NCBI GenBank assembly: GCA_015179025.1
Contig: WHUX01000427.1
Coordinates: 1 to 28,639 of the forward strand
DNA: 28,639 bases
Source: Terfezia claveryi
Lineage: Eukaryota; Ascomycota; Pezizomycetes; Pezizales; Pezizaceae
Direction of reading: 5' to 3'
This document shows, in pieces, positions 1 to 9,744 of the stretch (positions are counted from its first letter, which is position 1; each line of letters opens with the position of its first letter). The notes under the pieces were generated by a model. That model made no database searches and was not told where the DNA came from. It saw only the letters and a program-made list of their open reading frames with translations. The position numbers and the translations under genes are program-made.

Positions 1-1037
1 CTTAATTTATTTAGATATTTTAGTAGAGTATAAAATTTATGTTCAGCAGGTATTGGAGAAGCTAGAGCAAGCTAGGTTGTACCTCAAGCTAGAGAAATAT
101 AAGTTTCATGTACAAGAGGTTAAGTATCTAGGATTAATTATCACTACAGAAGGTATTAGAATAGACCCTGCTAAGGTCACTACTATTCAACAATAGGAAA
201 TTCTAGCAAATTTTAAGGATATTTAGACCTTCCTGAAGTTTGTCAACTTTTACCGATAGTTTATTCTAGGGTATTCCAAGATTGTAGCCCTCCTTATAGT
301 CCTAACCAAAAAGGACCAATAGTTCTACTAGAGTCTAGAAGCCTAATCTGTATTTCAGAACCTCAAGGAAGCCTTCTATTCAGTACTTATACTAGCTCAC
401 TTTGATCCTAATAGTAAGTGTATTATAGAAATAGATGTCTCTAACTATATCTCTACCAGAATCCTATCCTATATATCAATAGAGTCCTCTATCTAGTAGC
501 CTATTTCTCTAAAAAGTACTTCCCAGTAGAGTATAATTACGAGATCTATAATAAGGAATTAATAGCTATTATCTAAGCTTTTGAAGTATAGAGGCCTCAC
601 CTAGAGTCAGCCAAAAGGATTATCTAGGTATTGTCTGATTATAAGAACCTTGAGTATTTCACTACCACCAAGCTACTAAACTAATAGCAGGCTAGGTAGT
701 TAGAGTTCTTATTTTGGTTCAACTTTAAGATCAAATACTAGCCAGGGAAAGTTGGTAGAAAACTAGATACCTTAACTAGCAGGTCAGGAGACCTTTCTAA
801 GAGGGGGGATGAAAGGCTGAAGTATCAGAATCAGGTAGTACTAAAGCCCAAAAATCTTGATTTGGCAGCTAATACCCTTACTAGTACTAAGGCTAACATT
901 GGAGCTAACTCTCTCTTATAGATACAATAGATATGTACAGAGGACCCCTTGGTTAAGGAAATAATTGCCATAATGGAGTCTGGACAATGCTATCACACCA
1001 AAATTTCTCTAGCTGAGTGCATCTTTTAGAATGACTT
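1..1037 (+). pseudogene. Decayed Ty3 pol of element C (end of RT, RNase H, linker)
   Basis: This is the relic of a Ty3/gypsy pol gene. It aligns by eye with the better-preserved copy at about 15600-16690, starting at the YLDD-type reverse transcriptase motif and running through RNase H into the linker before integrase. No long frame survives. Stops are everywhere, mostly TAG where the other copy has CAG or TGG. Changes are mainly C-to-T and G-to-A in CpA/TpG steps, as expected from RIP or deamination of methylated cytosine. The gene is cut at 1037 by element B and resumes at 19180, with GACTT on both sides. The start of the element lies left of the window. Confidence 0.88.
1033..1037. repeat. 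Left target-site duplication of element B (GACTT)
   Basis: GACTT directly precedes the TGTTACAG start of LTR B. The same five bases follow the end of the other LTR at 19180-19184. Joining the two flanks restores the alignment of element C with the pol copy of element A, so B inserted into C. Confidence 0.9.
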
Positions 1038-1067
1038 TGTTACAGTGCAAGGTAGATAGAGGTAGGA
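1038..1067 (+). repeat. 5' LTR of element B, first fragment
   Basis: These 30 bases match the first 30 of the intact LTR at 18874-19179 apart from several transitions. The LTR is interrupted by DNA transposon D and resumes at 10692. Confidence 0.85.
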
Positions 1068-1075
1068 CATCAGCA
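1068..1075 (+). repeat. Left terminal inverted repeat of element D
   Basis: CATCAGCA is the reverse complement of the last eight bases of the element (10682-10689). GA at 1066-1067 is the left copy of the probable 2-bp target duplication. Confidence 0.75.
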
Positions 1076-1086
1076 GAAAAAATTCT

Positions 1087-1210
1087 GCGTCAGGATGCAC
1101 TTTCTACGTTTTCTCCGTCTTATGCGTCACAACAACCTTTTTACCTTCTTTGCATCCGATGCGCGTCCTGATACAACTGCAGATACAAATCTGTGTCAGG
1201 ACGCGTCAAC
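1087..1210. promoter_or_regulatory. Left subterminal GCGTCA-type motifs, probable transposase binding sites
   Basis: TGCGTCAGGA (from 1087), TGCGTCACAAC (near 1120), an inverted CGCGTCCTGATA (near 1156) and GTGTCAGGACGCGTCA (near 1192) lie within 130 bp of the left end. The same core occurs at the right end, including TGCGTCACAAC near 10614 and the palindrome at 10641-10669. Repeated motifs near the ends are common transposase binding sites in CMC-type elements. Binding itself is inferred. Confidence 0.55.
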
Positions 1211-1378
1211 TATTTTTATACCGTCCCATGCATTACAATTTTCTACACCCCCACACATAGCCTCCTAACATTCGCCTGGCACCTGTTTTATATCCGACAC
1301 TTCACATTCTTTGTGGCTCTTCCCCCAACTGTAGTCACAAGTTTATTATTTCCTAATCATAAATCATATTCCACTTCT

Positions 1379-4310
1379 CTAATCATAAATCGTATTCCAC
1401 GTCTCTAAGTCTATTTTATTATTTACCAACCAACTTTCCCCCGGCTCTAATGGTATCAAATGCGCAATCCCTTCTATTTGTGATATCTTAACTATAACCC
1501 CTTCCCCACTCATCGGCAATCCAACGCGAACCATCCCTTCTGTGCCCTGCACAGCATTTCCCCCGATGCATTGAAGCAGATTCACATGCGCCAACCGGTG
1601 CACTATTCCTGCCATAGTTATTACTTTGAACAATGTATTGATTCGTCCTGGTATTCGTCTATTCAGCGTCCCTACTGGTGCCTCATCCAATGCACGCTGT
1701 CTCCTTACCTATATCCAATCGTGTCTTTCCTTCCCGCGAAACTTCTCGGTGCATCTAGCATTGTGCAAAATGAACCCTTCTCCATTGAATTTTGGCACTG
1801 GAATTTGAAGCATCCCATATGAACGAATTTCCTGAACTAACAGCCCGGTAGGGTCGGAATCCATGCTTCTAACTTCCTGCCTTAAAAACGCTTGCATTGT
1901 CAGCACTAGATCTGGTAAGCCGGTTACACGCTCCAGATCCTCAAGGCTGGGTATTAATCCCAACTCAATTTTCGCCCGCAACTTCAAGTAGACCTGTCCG
2001 ACACCTGGCGTCACATCTCCGTTTTGCCTAACCTGGTTCCATAGATTAAGTGTCAAGTCCTTCATAGCAAAAGTATGATCCCTCGTGTAGGTAGTAACTA
2101 TTTGTGGTGTTGCATTAACCCTATTACTTCGACGGTAAGCATCCTTAAGGCCTTTATGCATGGCTTCACTGATATCTGTAGAATATTGAGCTAGAGCCCC
2201 AAACTTCGGAATCTGTTCGGCATAATGGGAAATTAAATGGACTTTTGGGAAATTGAAGTGCGCCCCTTCTTGTAAAATGTCATTCACCAATTCCCGATGG
2301 TGCAAGGTATTCTCTTGATGCATCCTAACCTTTTCCGATGCTGTGAGGTCTTCAACCAACGATCCCGCTTGTTCCTTCAACAAATCCTTATGTGCTTCTG
2401 CAGCAGCCTTTCTTGTTTTCTTATCAGCACGGAACCTCAAGAACACAGCTTTAGTTTCATGAAACACATGCAAATATTCTTGTAAATAAGAAATTGTCTT
2501 ATCCGTATGACTAGGATACTGAGTCATGAGATAGAAGTCAGTGATGCTACGTACACAGCGAATTGCTCGATTGAACTCCTGTACCTGACCTCCGGTAGGC
2601 CGTGGTTGGTTGGCCTTCTGACGCAACGCCGCAGTAAATGTTCCAAGAATGACTTTACCAAAGTTCCGCATTTCCTTTCCCGACCATTGTGAAACAACTC
2701 GGTATCCCTTGGTCGGAACTGAAAATCTAGGGTAGGGAGGCAACCGATGCCAAACATAGTCAAACGCATTAATCCGCTCATGGTATTCTAGAAAACCTTG
2801 AATCCAATCCATTAAATGATTTAACACTCCTAGGAGGATATTGTGCAAAACATCTGCTCGAACGAGCTCAGGCGGATTTATATTTGGGACTGACCACAAG
2901 GCGTTTTTGATGTTTTTAACACCGTTTGCTTTCAAACTGATAGCGTCGGAATTGTTGTACGCTGCGGCATAATTTTGATGTGAGTGAGCTGGATAACCAC
3001 TTCCTGAATACTCACCAAGCTTCTCGATGGGGATTGTGCAAGAAGGGCAGCGGTTGTTTGCAATACCATGGATTGTAGCATTTTCCATATGGTCAGCGAG
3101 CCAACAAAAGAGCTTAGGAAAGTATAAGCGTACGTTCCCATCAGCACAAACCATCTCGTAGCCTTTCTGACATCTCGCGTCAGATAGCGGTTTCAGCAAA
3201 TGCGCCAAAACATCGTGTATGGTTTGCAACGCCTGAATTTCCTGCGTTTCTACCGAATACCCAGGTATTTTGTTGATTCGTTTCGGCCCAATCGGTAGCA
3301 GTGCAATTGGTATCCAGGCATGCATCGTATGTGTATTGCGTATGGAGCTTCCGATATTGCCGATACTCATATAAACAGGCCATAACTTTTTGTCTCCAGA
3401 GAAATTCGTTAGGTGAGTTTCATCTGATGCTAGTAAAATTGGAACAAGTGTCCCGCCTTCGGGTAGCAAAGCCTATCCGTTTCAGTTAGTTGGATATCCG
3501 ACATAGCACACAGAAATTGCTCACCTGAGTGTCTTCCCACCACTTTGCAGTATGGATTTCACTATATACCCTGTTCCCTTCATTGTCGTATTCTTGCCGC
3601 AGGCCCCAGGCCATCTCGCTGGCATAAACCTTTTGGCGTAGAAGGTACTTCACTGCTGCAATAATATTCCGATAATAAAAGGCCACCCCCTTGAGTAATG
3701 GGTAGTTCACTGTTCCTGAGTGCCAGGAAGGTTCATTTGCCGCCGCGTCGATAAGCTTATACATTGTATACGCTGACCGAAATTGAACCTTGTGCGTTGG
3801 ATTGAGGCCTTTCAAGAGGTTATCTTTGAAAAACTGGTCGATCTTTGACTGTGAGGTCTTTGTAGAATTGAAGAAGCGTGCCAGTCGATAATCAATTGAG
3901 GTGCGGAATGGAGCAAACAAATTGAAGTTTCGGTCTTCCTCCGGAAATACATGTTGACGTATTGGGTTGCCTGCACGTGGATAGGTGATTGCATGCTGAC
4001 TTCCCTCGTCGGATTTTGGTTCAACACAAAAAGTTCGAGCCTCCCTATCAGATCTCTCGCTATGGCATGAATCAGAGTAGTAATCAACATCGGCAGATAT
4101 AATATCGGTGAAATTGACTTCGTCTATATCATAATCTAAATCAACAGTATCTCTGGTGTTGGAGAACCGACGCTTTCGAGACGGTGGCAGTGGCCCATTA
4201 AGATCCTTCACATTTTTTTCAGGATGAACCTTCGCCAGATGATTTGAATATGCTCCAGCTGAAGTATAGAATCGTTGGCACCATTGGCATAGGGTTTTGT
4301 ATCTGTTCAT
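1379..4310 (-). CDS. Plavaka-type DDE transposase, two exons, one in-frame stop
   Basis: This is the probable transposase of element D. Exon 1 (4310-3525, 262 codons) opens with a C2H2 zinc finger, CQWC followed by HLAKVH at residues 8-28. A 52-bp intron (3524-3473, GTGAGC to GATAG) joins WWEDTQ to ALLPEGGT in frame. Exon 2 holds family signatures: LLASDETHL with the first catalytic Asp near residue 279, WLADHMENA and a CPSC knuckle in the middle, and STDISEAMHKGLKD with the catalytic Glu near residue 698. A TAG at 1709-1711 interrupts the frame, but the same frame stays open for 109 more codons to 1379. The full length would be about 959 residues, normal for the family. The TAG probably arose from CAG by C-to-T change, so the copy may be inactive or truncated to 849 residues. 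Confidence 0.9.
3473..3524 (-). other. Transposase intron (52 bp)
   Basis: On the minus strand the donor is CAG|GTGAGC and the acceptor is GGATAG|GC. Removing it joins two frames whose junction reproduces the usual Plavaka order, a WW-containing motif followed by LPEGGTLVPILLASD. Confidence 0.85.
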
Positions 4311-4590
4311 TTTGAAACGTCACGGAGGTTGTAAAATGTTGTAAGAGACAGATTTTGTGGTGTAATATTTTCATTAACAGAATCTCAGGGAATAAGCTTC
4401 ATAAGCGCCAAGGCTCCGATCGCACTAAATAAGGGATTTTATCCGACATGATGCGTTGGATTTTGCCAAGACCGACTGCGCACGATACCCTTGGCCCCAC
4501 CCCCCTTCCTAATCTTCTCTCTACTTACTTTCTTTCTTCTACCCCACACCAAATACACAACCTTTGCATCCTTCCTTACTTCCCTCTACC
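4311..4590. other. Promoter interval between transposase and small ORF
   Basis: No gene is visible here. The left part is the upstream region of the minus-strand transposase. The right part, about 4490-4590, is C/T-rich on the plus strand, like a fungal promoter and 5' leader running into the ATG at 4591. TGCGTTGGA at 4452-4460 is one of four copies in element D. Confidence 0.4.
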
Positions 4591-4743
4591 ATGGAGACTG
4601 CCCTCTACCTCTGGAGTCGGGAGAGCCCTTACCTTCATCTTGTTGCGTCTAAATTCAACGCCGCGATCAGCCAACTGAAGCCACTGCGATCACGCTGGCA
4701 AGAACAACAAGATGAGGCTGGGGTGCTTCCTATCCTTGGTTAA
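4591..4743 (+). CDS. Possible small ORF, 50 residues, unknown
   Basis: An ATG in good context (CTCTACCATGG) follows a C/T-rich leader typical of fungal genes and opens a 50-codon frame ending in TAA. The product would begin METALYLWSRESPYLHL and continue as a charged, helix-prone peptide rich in Gln, Arg and Glu. No domain is recognised. A GTTAAG at the stop could instead be a splice donor, making this a first exon, but I see no clear partner before the convergent gene end at 4801. It may be a real small gene of element D or a chance frame. Confidence 0.35.
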   Translation: METALYLWSRESPYLHLVASKFNAAISQLKPLRSRWQEQQDEAGVLPILG

Positions 4744-4800
4744 GGTCCTATCTATTGGACATAAGTTCGACTTCACTGGTTGGAACACTCTCGTAGTTTA

Positions 4801-5713
4801 TTATGTTTGCTCTCCCCCTTTAATAAAACTACAATTTCCAACCTGAACAAAAGAATCACTTCCTGCATGAACCCTGATATTGACTCTTCCATCCCCCAAA
4901 TCATCAATCCTTTCCTGCCTCATCCTTCCCCTCTGACTACGTTTCCGTAGACGTTCGCGACGGGCATGCCGTTGTCTTATCCGCTGCCTCTGATTTGACT
5001 TTGGGGATAGTGGAGGCGCTAGATTTGGAGGAGCCTCCGGAGTTAGGGGAGGGATTGGGGTCGGCGGAGGCACGGGAGGGGGTGGAAATAGGACTGCGAG
5101 TGGCATATTTTCTTGGTTCTCTAATTCATTGCTAGTTATAGATAACCCTAGATAATCCGACTCCAAACGTTTCTTTGCTCACTTACCATGTGGTGATGGT
5201 GACGTGGGTGGTACTTCCATATCCTCCTCCATATCCTCCTCCATATCCTCAATATCGGTGGTTAATTCCGATAGGGCACTTGGGGGAGTAGCTATCCGCT
5301 TACACCGGCTTCGTGTTCTATATAATGTCTTCGTTGGGTCTTCATTAATACTAAGAAAATATTAGCTAGGACTAAGACTCTCGCTCCAATTATGGGAGGG
5401 CTCTCGCTCCAATTATGGGAGGGCTCTCACTCAAATGGGAGGGCTCTCACTCCAATGGGAGGACTCTTACTCTAATGGGAGGGCTCTCACTCCAAAGGGG
5501 TCTCCTAAGGGGGGCTCTCAACTAAAGGGGGGCTTTCTCAACCAAAGGGGGGCTTTCTCGACCAAATGGGGGCTTTCTCAACCAAAGGGGGGCTTTCTCA
5601 ACCAAAGGGGGTTTCTTTGCTAAGCTAAGTAGGACATACCTATTTGTACTATCTTTTGGAGATAGTTCTGGTGGTGGGAACATCAGTTTCTGGCGAGGTT
5701 GACGTGAAGGCAT
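4801..5713 (-). CDS. Pro/Arg-rich protein of element D, three exons, 176 residues
   Basis: I do not recognise this protein. Three exons join without a break: 5713-5640, 5350-5187 and 5093-4801. Introns are 5639-5351 (GTATGT...TTAG, 289 bp) and 5186-5094 (GTAAGT...GCAG, 93 bp). The total is exactly 177 codons including the stop. Exon 1 gives MPSRQPRQKLMFPPPELS. Exon 2 has a basic patch (RTRSRCKR) followed by an acidic MEED repeat. Exon 3 opens with a long proline run, then a strongly basic segment (RQRIRQRHARRERLRKRSQR), and ends in a small hydrophobic tail. The basic part could bind nucleic acid or act as a nuclear signal. An upstream ATG at 5755 is possible, but the one at 5713 gives the more natural start. 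Confidence 0.62.
5378..5612. repeat. Two adjoining minisatellites inside an intron
   Basis: About six units of 20-23 bp built on CTCTCACTCCAATGGGAGGG are followed by about six units of about 20 bp built on GGGGGGCTTTCTCAACCAAA. Both lie wholly within intron 1 of the Pro/Arg-rich gene and explain why that intron is 289 bp when others here are 50-90 bp. Confidence 0.85.
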
Positions 5714-6713
5714 AATGATAGTAGTGGCAGAATAGCTAATAGTCAATAATAGCAATTAATGTATTGCAGATGTTGAGGTTTATATGTATTAAGAGATTTG
5801 GGGGGGGGGAGCAAATCAAACCCGTGTTAGTGCTATGGTCTCAATATGTACGGCTGCTAGTCTCATACCCAATTGGGAAGGAATTGATGTGAGTGGCATA
5901 TACCGCTAAGTATTACAAAGATCTACGGGACAACAGCATATTTGCAGCGCACTTAGATTCCAACTTAAGTGGTCGGATGACTTCTGTATCAGGGGCTTGA
6001 TACAGTGGCTCTAAATAAGTTATTAATATTTAGCGCTATCACATACATATGCAATGTTCTAGGTCTTTCTGACTTAGGAAATTTACTAGAAGGGGTACAA
6101 GCTGCTTTCCAAACAGGCTTAGATTTGGGATAGCGCTACCAAATAACTCGACCCAACCTCGTAAGTTGGAATCTGCGTGTATTGCATACTTTCCATTGTG
6201 CCGTGGTTATTTGTATTTCGCTATTGTGCCTGTCACAACAACATCCACACACACAACAGAAAGTATGTAGTACACTCAGATTCCAACTTACAAGGTTGGA
6301 GGGCTTTTGAAAGTCATTTACACAGAGCTAGATATTAACACAAAGGCCATAGTCTTATGCAGGCATAGATGGCTATGTGGATTGCCGACCGCTTGAAGCA
6401 AACATGTCCAATAATTAACATAACGGTCATGGCCTTATGCAGGCCATACAGAACTGGATGACTGGCCATGTTGATTGCCGACCAAGCAAACATGGCCTAC
6501 TCTTATGTCCAACTTCGTAGAGTCCATAAATACCCCCATAGATCTGTGAATCAATTATTCTCAGCAGCTATTCACAATACCTCCCGCCATCATCACAATA
6601 CCTTCCCGCCATCACAACTTTCCATTTGAATAACACCTAACATACATAACGTAAGTATCTCTAAAGCATAGTTTCCAACGGGGGTATCTAAATTTCCAAC
6701 GTAGTTCGTCCAA
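5714..6713. other. Divergent intergenic spacer of element D
   Basis: No coding frame is convincing in this 1-kb spacer between the minus-strand and plus-strand gene groups. It holds three copies of AGATTCCAACTTA in both orientations (near 5954, 6168 inverted, 6279). It also has a roughly 80-bp imperfect direct duplication (about 6337-6416 and 6417-6497) sharing TTATGCAGGC, GATTGCCGACC and AGCAAACATG. A possible 54-bp 5' UTR intron, GTAAGT at 6651 to CGTAG at 6704, lies just before the ATG at 6714. The spacer probably contains both promoters. Confidence 0.5.
6337..6497. repeat. Imperfect ~80-bp tandem duplication
   Basis: The two halves share TTATGCAGGC, a GGCTATGT/GGCCATGT core, GATTGCCGACC and AGCAAACATG in the same order. 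They differ by small indels and substitutions. It lies upstream of the plus-strand gene group. Confidence 0.6.
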
Positions 6714-7989
6714 ATGCCATCTGCAGCGCAAGAAGTTAGCCAAGCAAAGGCACTATTGGGATGGGGGGAGAATGATCCCCGGTACTCAAACTGGAGGAAT
6801 AGGGTCAAGGGGTGGGCACGAACACAGGGGATAACAGGGAAACGGCAGGCCGGGAATGCCCTCTGGGGTCAATTCAAAACCTACGCCCAGCAGGAGACTG
6901 GGCTCCCTGCATCTGGAATTGCGCTCATCCAAAATGGGGCAGCACCAATCAAAAGAGCAGCCGAGACTGCTCTTGACAAGATTTTGCAAGACGTCCTTAA
7001 AAAGGCAAGAGACACAGAGCGCGGGCACGCATTAGCACAAGTAGCAAACCTAGCTGCGAATGCTCCAGATGTCCAGTTTGGGGGGGGGGCAATGCAGGGG
7101 GGGTGGCCAACGCACCGGGGCGGAATGCAGACCAGAACGTTGAGGAGGGTTTCCGAAAGCCTGTGAGGTTATTCCTCATTGATCCAACCCGGGGAGCTGA
7201 GGTACAAGACGCAAATGGCCAATATAAGTGGGATGAAGCACCAAGCAACTGTGTTGCAATTCTGAAGTTGGCATCCCTTTTGGAGATTGTGGATAAGATT
7301 CGGGAAAGGATCCCAGCTGGGAGAAAAGTGCGGGCTGTCTACGGAGCACTAGACAACCCCAACCCACCCAATACAATCCCTCCCGCCACGCGTCTGCAAA
7401 CCGACAAGGAGGTGCAGGCATTTTTGGAGCTAAGCTCCTCCAAACCAATTAGGATACAAGTTATCCTGTATAGGGATCCGGCTTTGGAGCCTGTGGTGGC
7501 AGACAGCCCACCCCCCGATGATGGTGCATACTTTGCAGCTGACTTCCTGGATGCAGCTGAGGAGTACATGACCCTGCCGAGGATTCCGACTCATTGAGTC
7601 GAAATCTTGCCGGCTTTGCCAAACGTACCTTCCCGCGGACAATGGAAGCATTTGAGGAGCGGAAGCTAAAGCTCCGCAAGCGAATTAAGAGGCAGCAGAG
7701 GGCTTTGCGTCAGATGAAGCAGAAGCAGAGGGAAAGGTTCCCAGCTGAGGAAATTTATGATTCAGATTCTCCAGCATGGAACATCATGCAAGAACTGGAT
7801 CCCCAGCCACAAAATGGCAGGGAAATGCTCCTAGCAAGGGGACCGATCGCTGCAGGTGCTTCAGCGGTGGCACGAGCTAGAGCCGGACAAGATCCGGGAG
7901 CTCCGCCAGCTGCACGCAGGGCGAGAGAACAAGCCTCGCACGAGGCAGGAGTAAATGTGGCCAATTTGGCCTGGATGGATCTGATCTAA
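6714..7989 (+). CDS. Unrecognised element D protein, possible beta-grasp segment, two frameshifts
   Basis: Three successive open frames (6714 to about 7100, about 7100-7568, about 7568-7989) read best as one protein of about 425 residues with two apparent one-base deletions. The first falls in a G run at about 7080-7107, the second near 7568. The N-terminal part is helical and Trp-rich ([20 protein letters not shown]). The middle part starts with a strand (KPVRLFLID), then a helix, then KVRAVYGAL, and ends [20 protein letters not shown]. That order resembles PB1/ubiquitin-like beta-grasp folds, which is inference only. The C-terminal part is a basic coiled coil ([20 protein letters not shown]) followed by an Ala/Arg-rich tail. 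It runs in the same direction as the DUF6532-like gene downstream. I cannot name the family. The breaks may be real decay or sequencing errors. Confidence 0.6.
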
Positions 7990-8038
7990 GGACGGTATGC
8001 GTTGGAAGGAGAGGGTCTGTGTCGGAGGACTGTTCGTT

Positions 8039-8200
8039 TTTTTTTTTTTTTTTTAGGTGATCTGTGTTCGTTGTTTTTTTCTCCTTTTTTTTTGTCTAGG
8101 TGATCTGTGTTCGTTGTTTTTTTCTCCTTTTTTTGTCTAGGTGATCTGTGTTCGTTGTTTTTTTTTCCTTTTTTTTTTTTTTGGGAGGGGGGGTGGATTT
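8039..8200 (+). repeat. T-rich tandem repeat downstream of the unrecognised gene
   Basis: Three units of 41-43 bp start AGGTGATCTGTGTTCGTTG at 8055, 8098 and 8139, each followed by a long T/C tract. They lie between the end of one element D gene and the start of the next. The tract could act in 3' end formation or simply be a slippage product. Confidence 0.85.
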
Positions 8201-8318
8201 TTAAATTTTTTTTGGAGGGGGATTTAATTAGCAAGTTGTATGCTCAAAGAAATGGATTAGATGCTTTGCGTTGGAATATTTCTATACAAACCTCCTGCGC
8301 AAGTCTTTTTCATCCGCA

Positions 8319-9744
8319 ATGCCTCGCAAAACATCTTCCCAGCAAGCTACCTCTCAGCAAGCTACTGCGCCAACTGGGCAGGCAAGCCGTAAACGTAAGG
8401 CCTCTCAAATTGTAGCAACTGTGATTCAACCACAACCAACAGTTGAAACTGCGGCGGCATTCACAAATAACATCACATTCGATAATGAGGTTTGTATAAG
8501 GAAGGTGATATTTTGGTCAGATTGTAAGCTAATTCCGACATAGGATGGCAGAAGTGATTCCGAATCAGAAGTGGAAACTTTCGTTGACACTGCTGTGCTC
8601 GCGCCGGGCATTGGAAGAGGAACACGATCCTTTTCAGCTATTCCCGACATTTTACAACCTTTTGCGAGTACCGCACAAAAGATTGTGACCAACTACACAT
8701 ATTATAGGAAACCTCTGCTAACACCGGGTGAATTACTCCTGCTCATACAGCATGCCTGGGATAAGGCACAAACGGGGCCTCACCAGATAGAACGAGTAAG
8801 AGCGGTTGATACATTTGTATGACATCCAATCCGATTTGGGGCGTTGGATTGCTGATTCGAAACAGCTCAAAAGCATTCATTCCCGAACAAGGGCACATCT
8901 AATATATGAATGTCGGGCAAGCATCACGAGGGTGTATGGTATTAGCCAGTTACCAAAGGAATGTATGAAGACAAAGGTTGAGTACTTGCTGGAAGGAGAT
9001 CGATTTATCTGCAGGCAAAGCAGTCGGGATGTAAGTTGGTCGGATGGCAAACACCACCAGTCCAATATCTGACGCTAATATTGATGTCCAAAAAGGAGTT
9101 TAGGGGACGGTTCCGTGCGGAGGAGATCGTTAATATAATATATCAACGGTATTTCCAAGGCCCAAAAATGAAGGGGAATAGAGACCGGGCTTTCTGGATA
9201 GAATCAATGGTGTCTTCATATGCTTTGTGGCCTCAGCAATGCGTCACAGTTTGAAAGCATGGAAGACAGGAGATTGTAATCCAGTCATGCAGGAGTTCAA
9301 ATACGAAACCGCCTGGTGTAAGTTGAGAATAACCAATGAACAGCAACAAATGGACGCACAATGTTGGACAAGGGACTAACGCAAAACAGGCACATATGAG
9401 AGGCTGATGAATACATGGGAGATTCATCCAAAAGCAATAAAGGACCTCATGGTGAATAACATCAAGGCTGACTTGGCTCGTCGGATTGCAGCTCAGGTAA
9501 GGATGGTGAAGTAGAACCAGTTGACGCACCACAAGTCGAAGATGAAGCACGATATGAGGCGGAATTGAGAAAGGAGCTAGAGCACTCGTATGAAAGATTA
9601 GAGGTGCCAGCGGAGAAGCGCCGTCGCGAAGGGAGTCTACTGAGAGATTCATCAGTAGAATTGGCTGGACCATTAAACCCGGAGGTTGATGATGCACTGA
9701 CAGGGACAGGGGATATAGACGAAGAGGACACAGAAAGTGACTGA
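8319..9744 (+). CDS. DUF6532-like protein of element D, five exons, two frameshifts
   Basis: The best model has exons 8319-8489, 8544-8795, 8866-9030, 9096-9317 and 9390-9744. The introns are 54-72 bp, start GTTTGT/GTAAGA/GTAAGT/GTAAGT and end AG; the fourth has a CTAAC branch site. The exons join in phase. The product, about 388 residues, has a Ser/Thr/Gln-rich basic N-terminus, then a helical core with RTRAHLIYECRASITRVYG, FRAEEIVNIIYQRYFQG, FVASAMRHSLKAWKTG and YERLMNTWE, and an acidic tail. Motif order and spacing recall the DUF6532 family, which is frequent in mushroom genomes and of unknown function. Two one-base losses are needed, near 9224 (T run) and near 9500. An upstream in-frame ATG at 8271 is possible. 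The gene is either freshly broken or mis-sequenced. Confidence 0.6.

Noticed and set aside
1689..1711. Intron at the transposase TAG (GTAAGG follows)
   Set aside because: The stop codon precedes the donor-like bases and would remain after splicing, and the same frame continues directly through the site.
2297..3489. Several plus-strand frames of about 60 codons
   Set aside because: They are shadows of the minus-strand transposase, whose domains and intron are clear.
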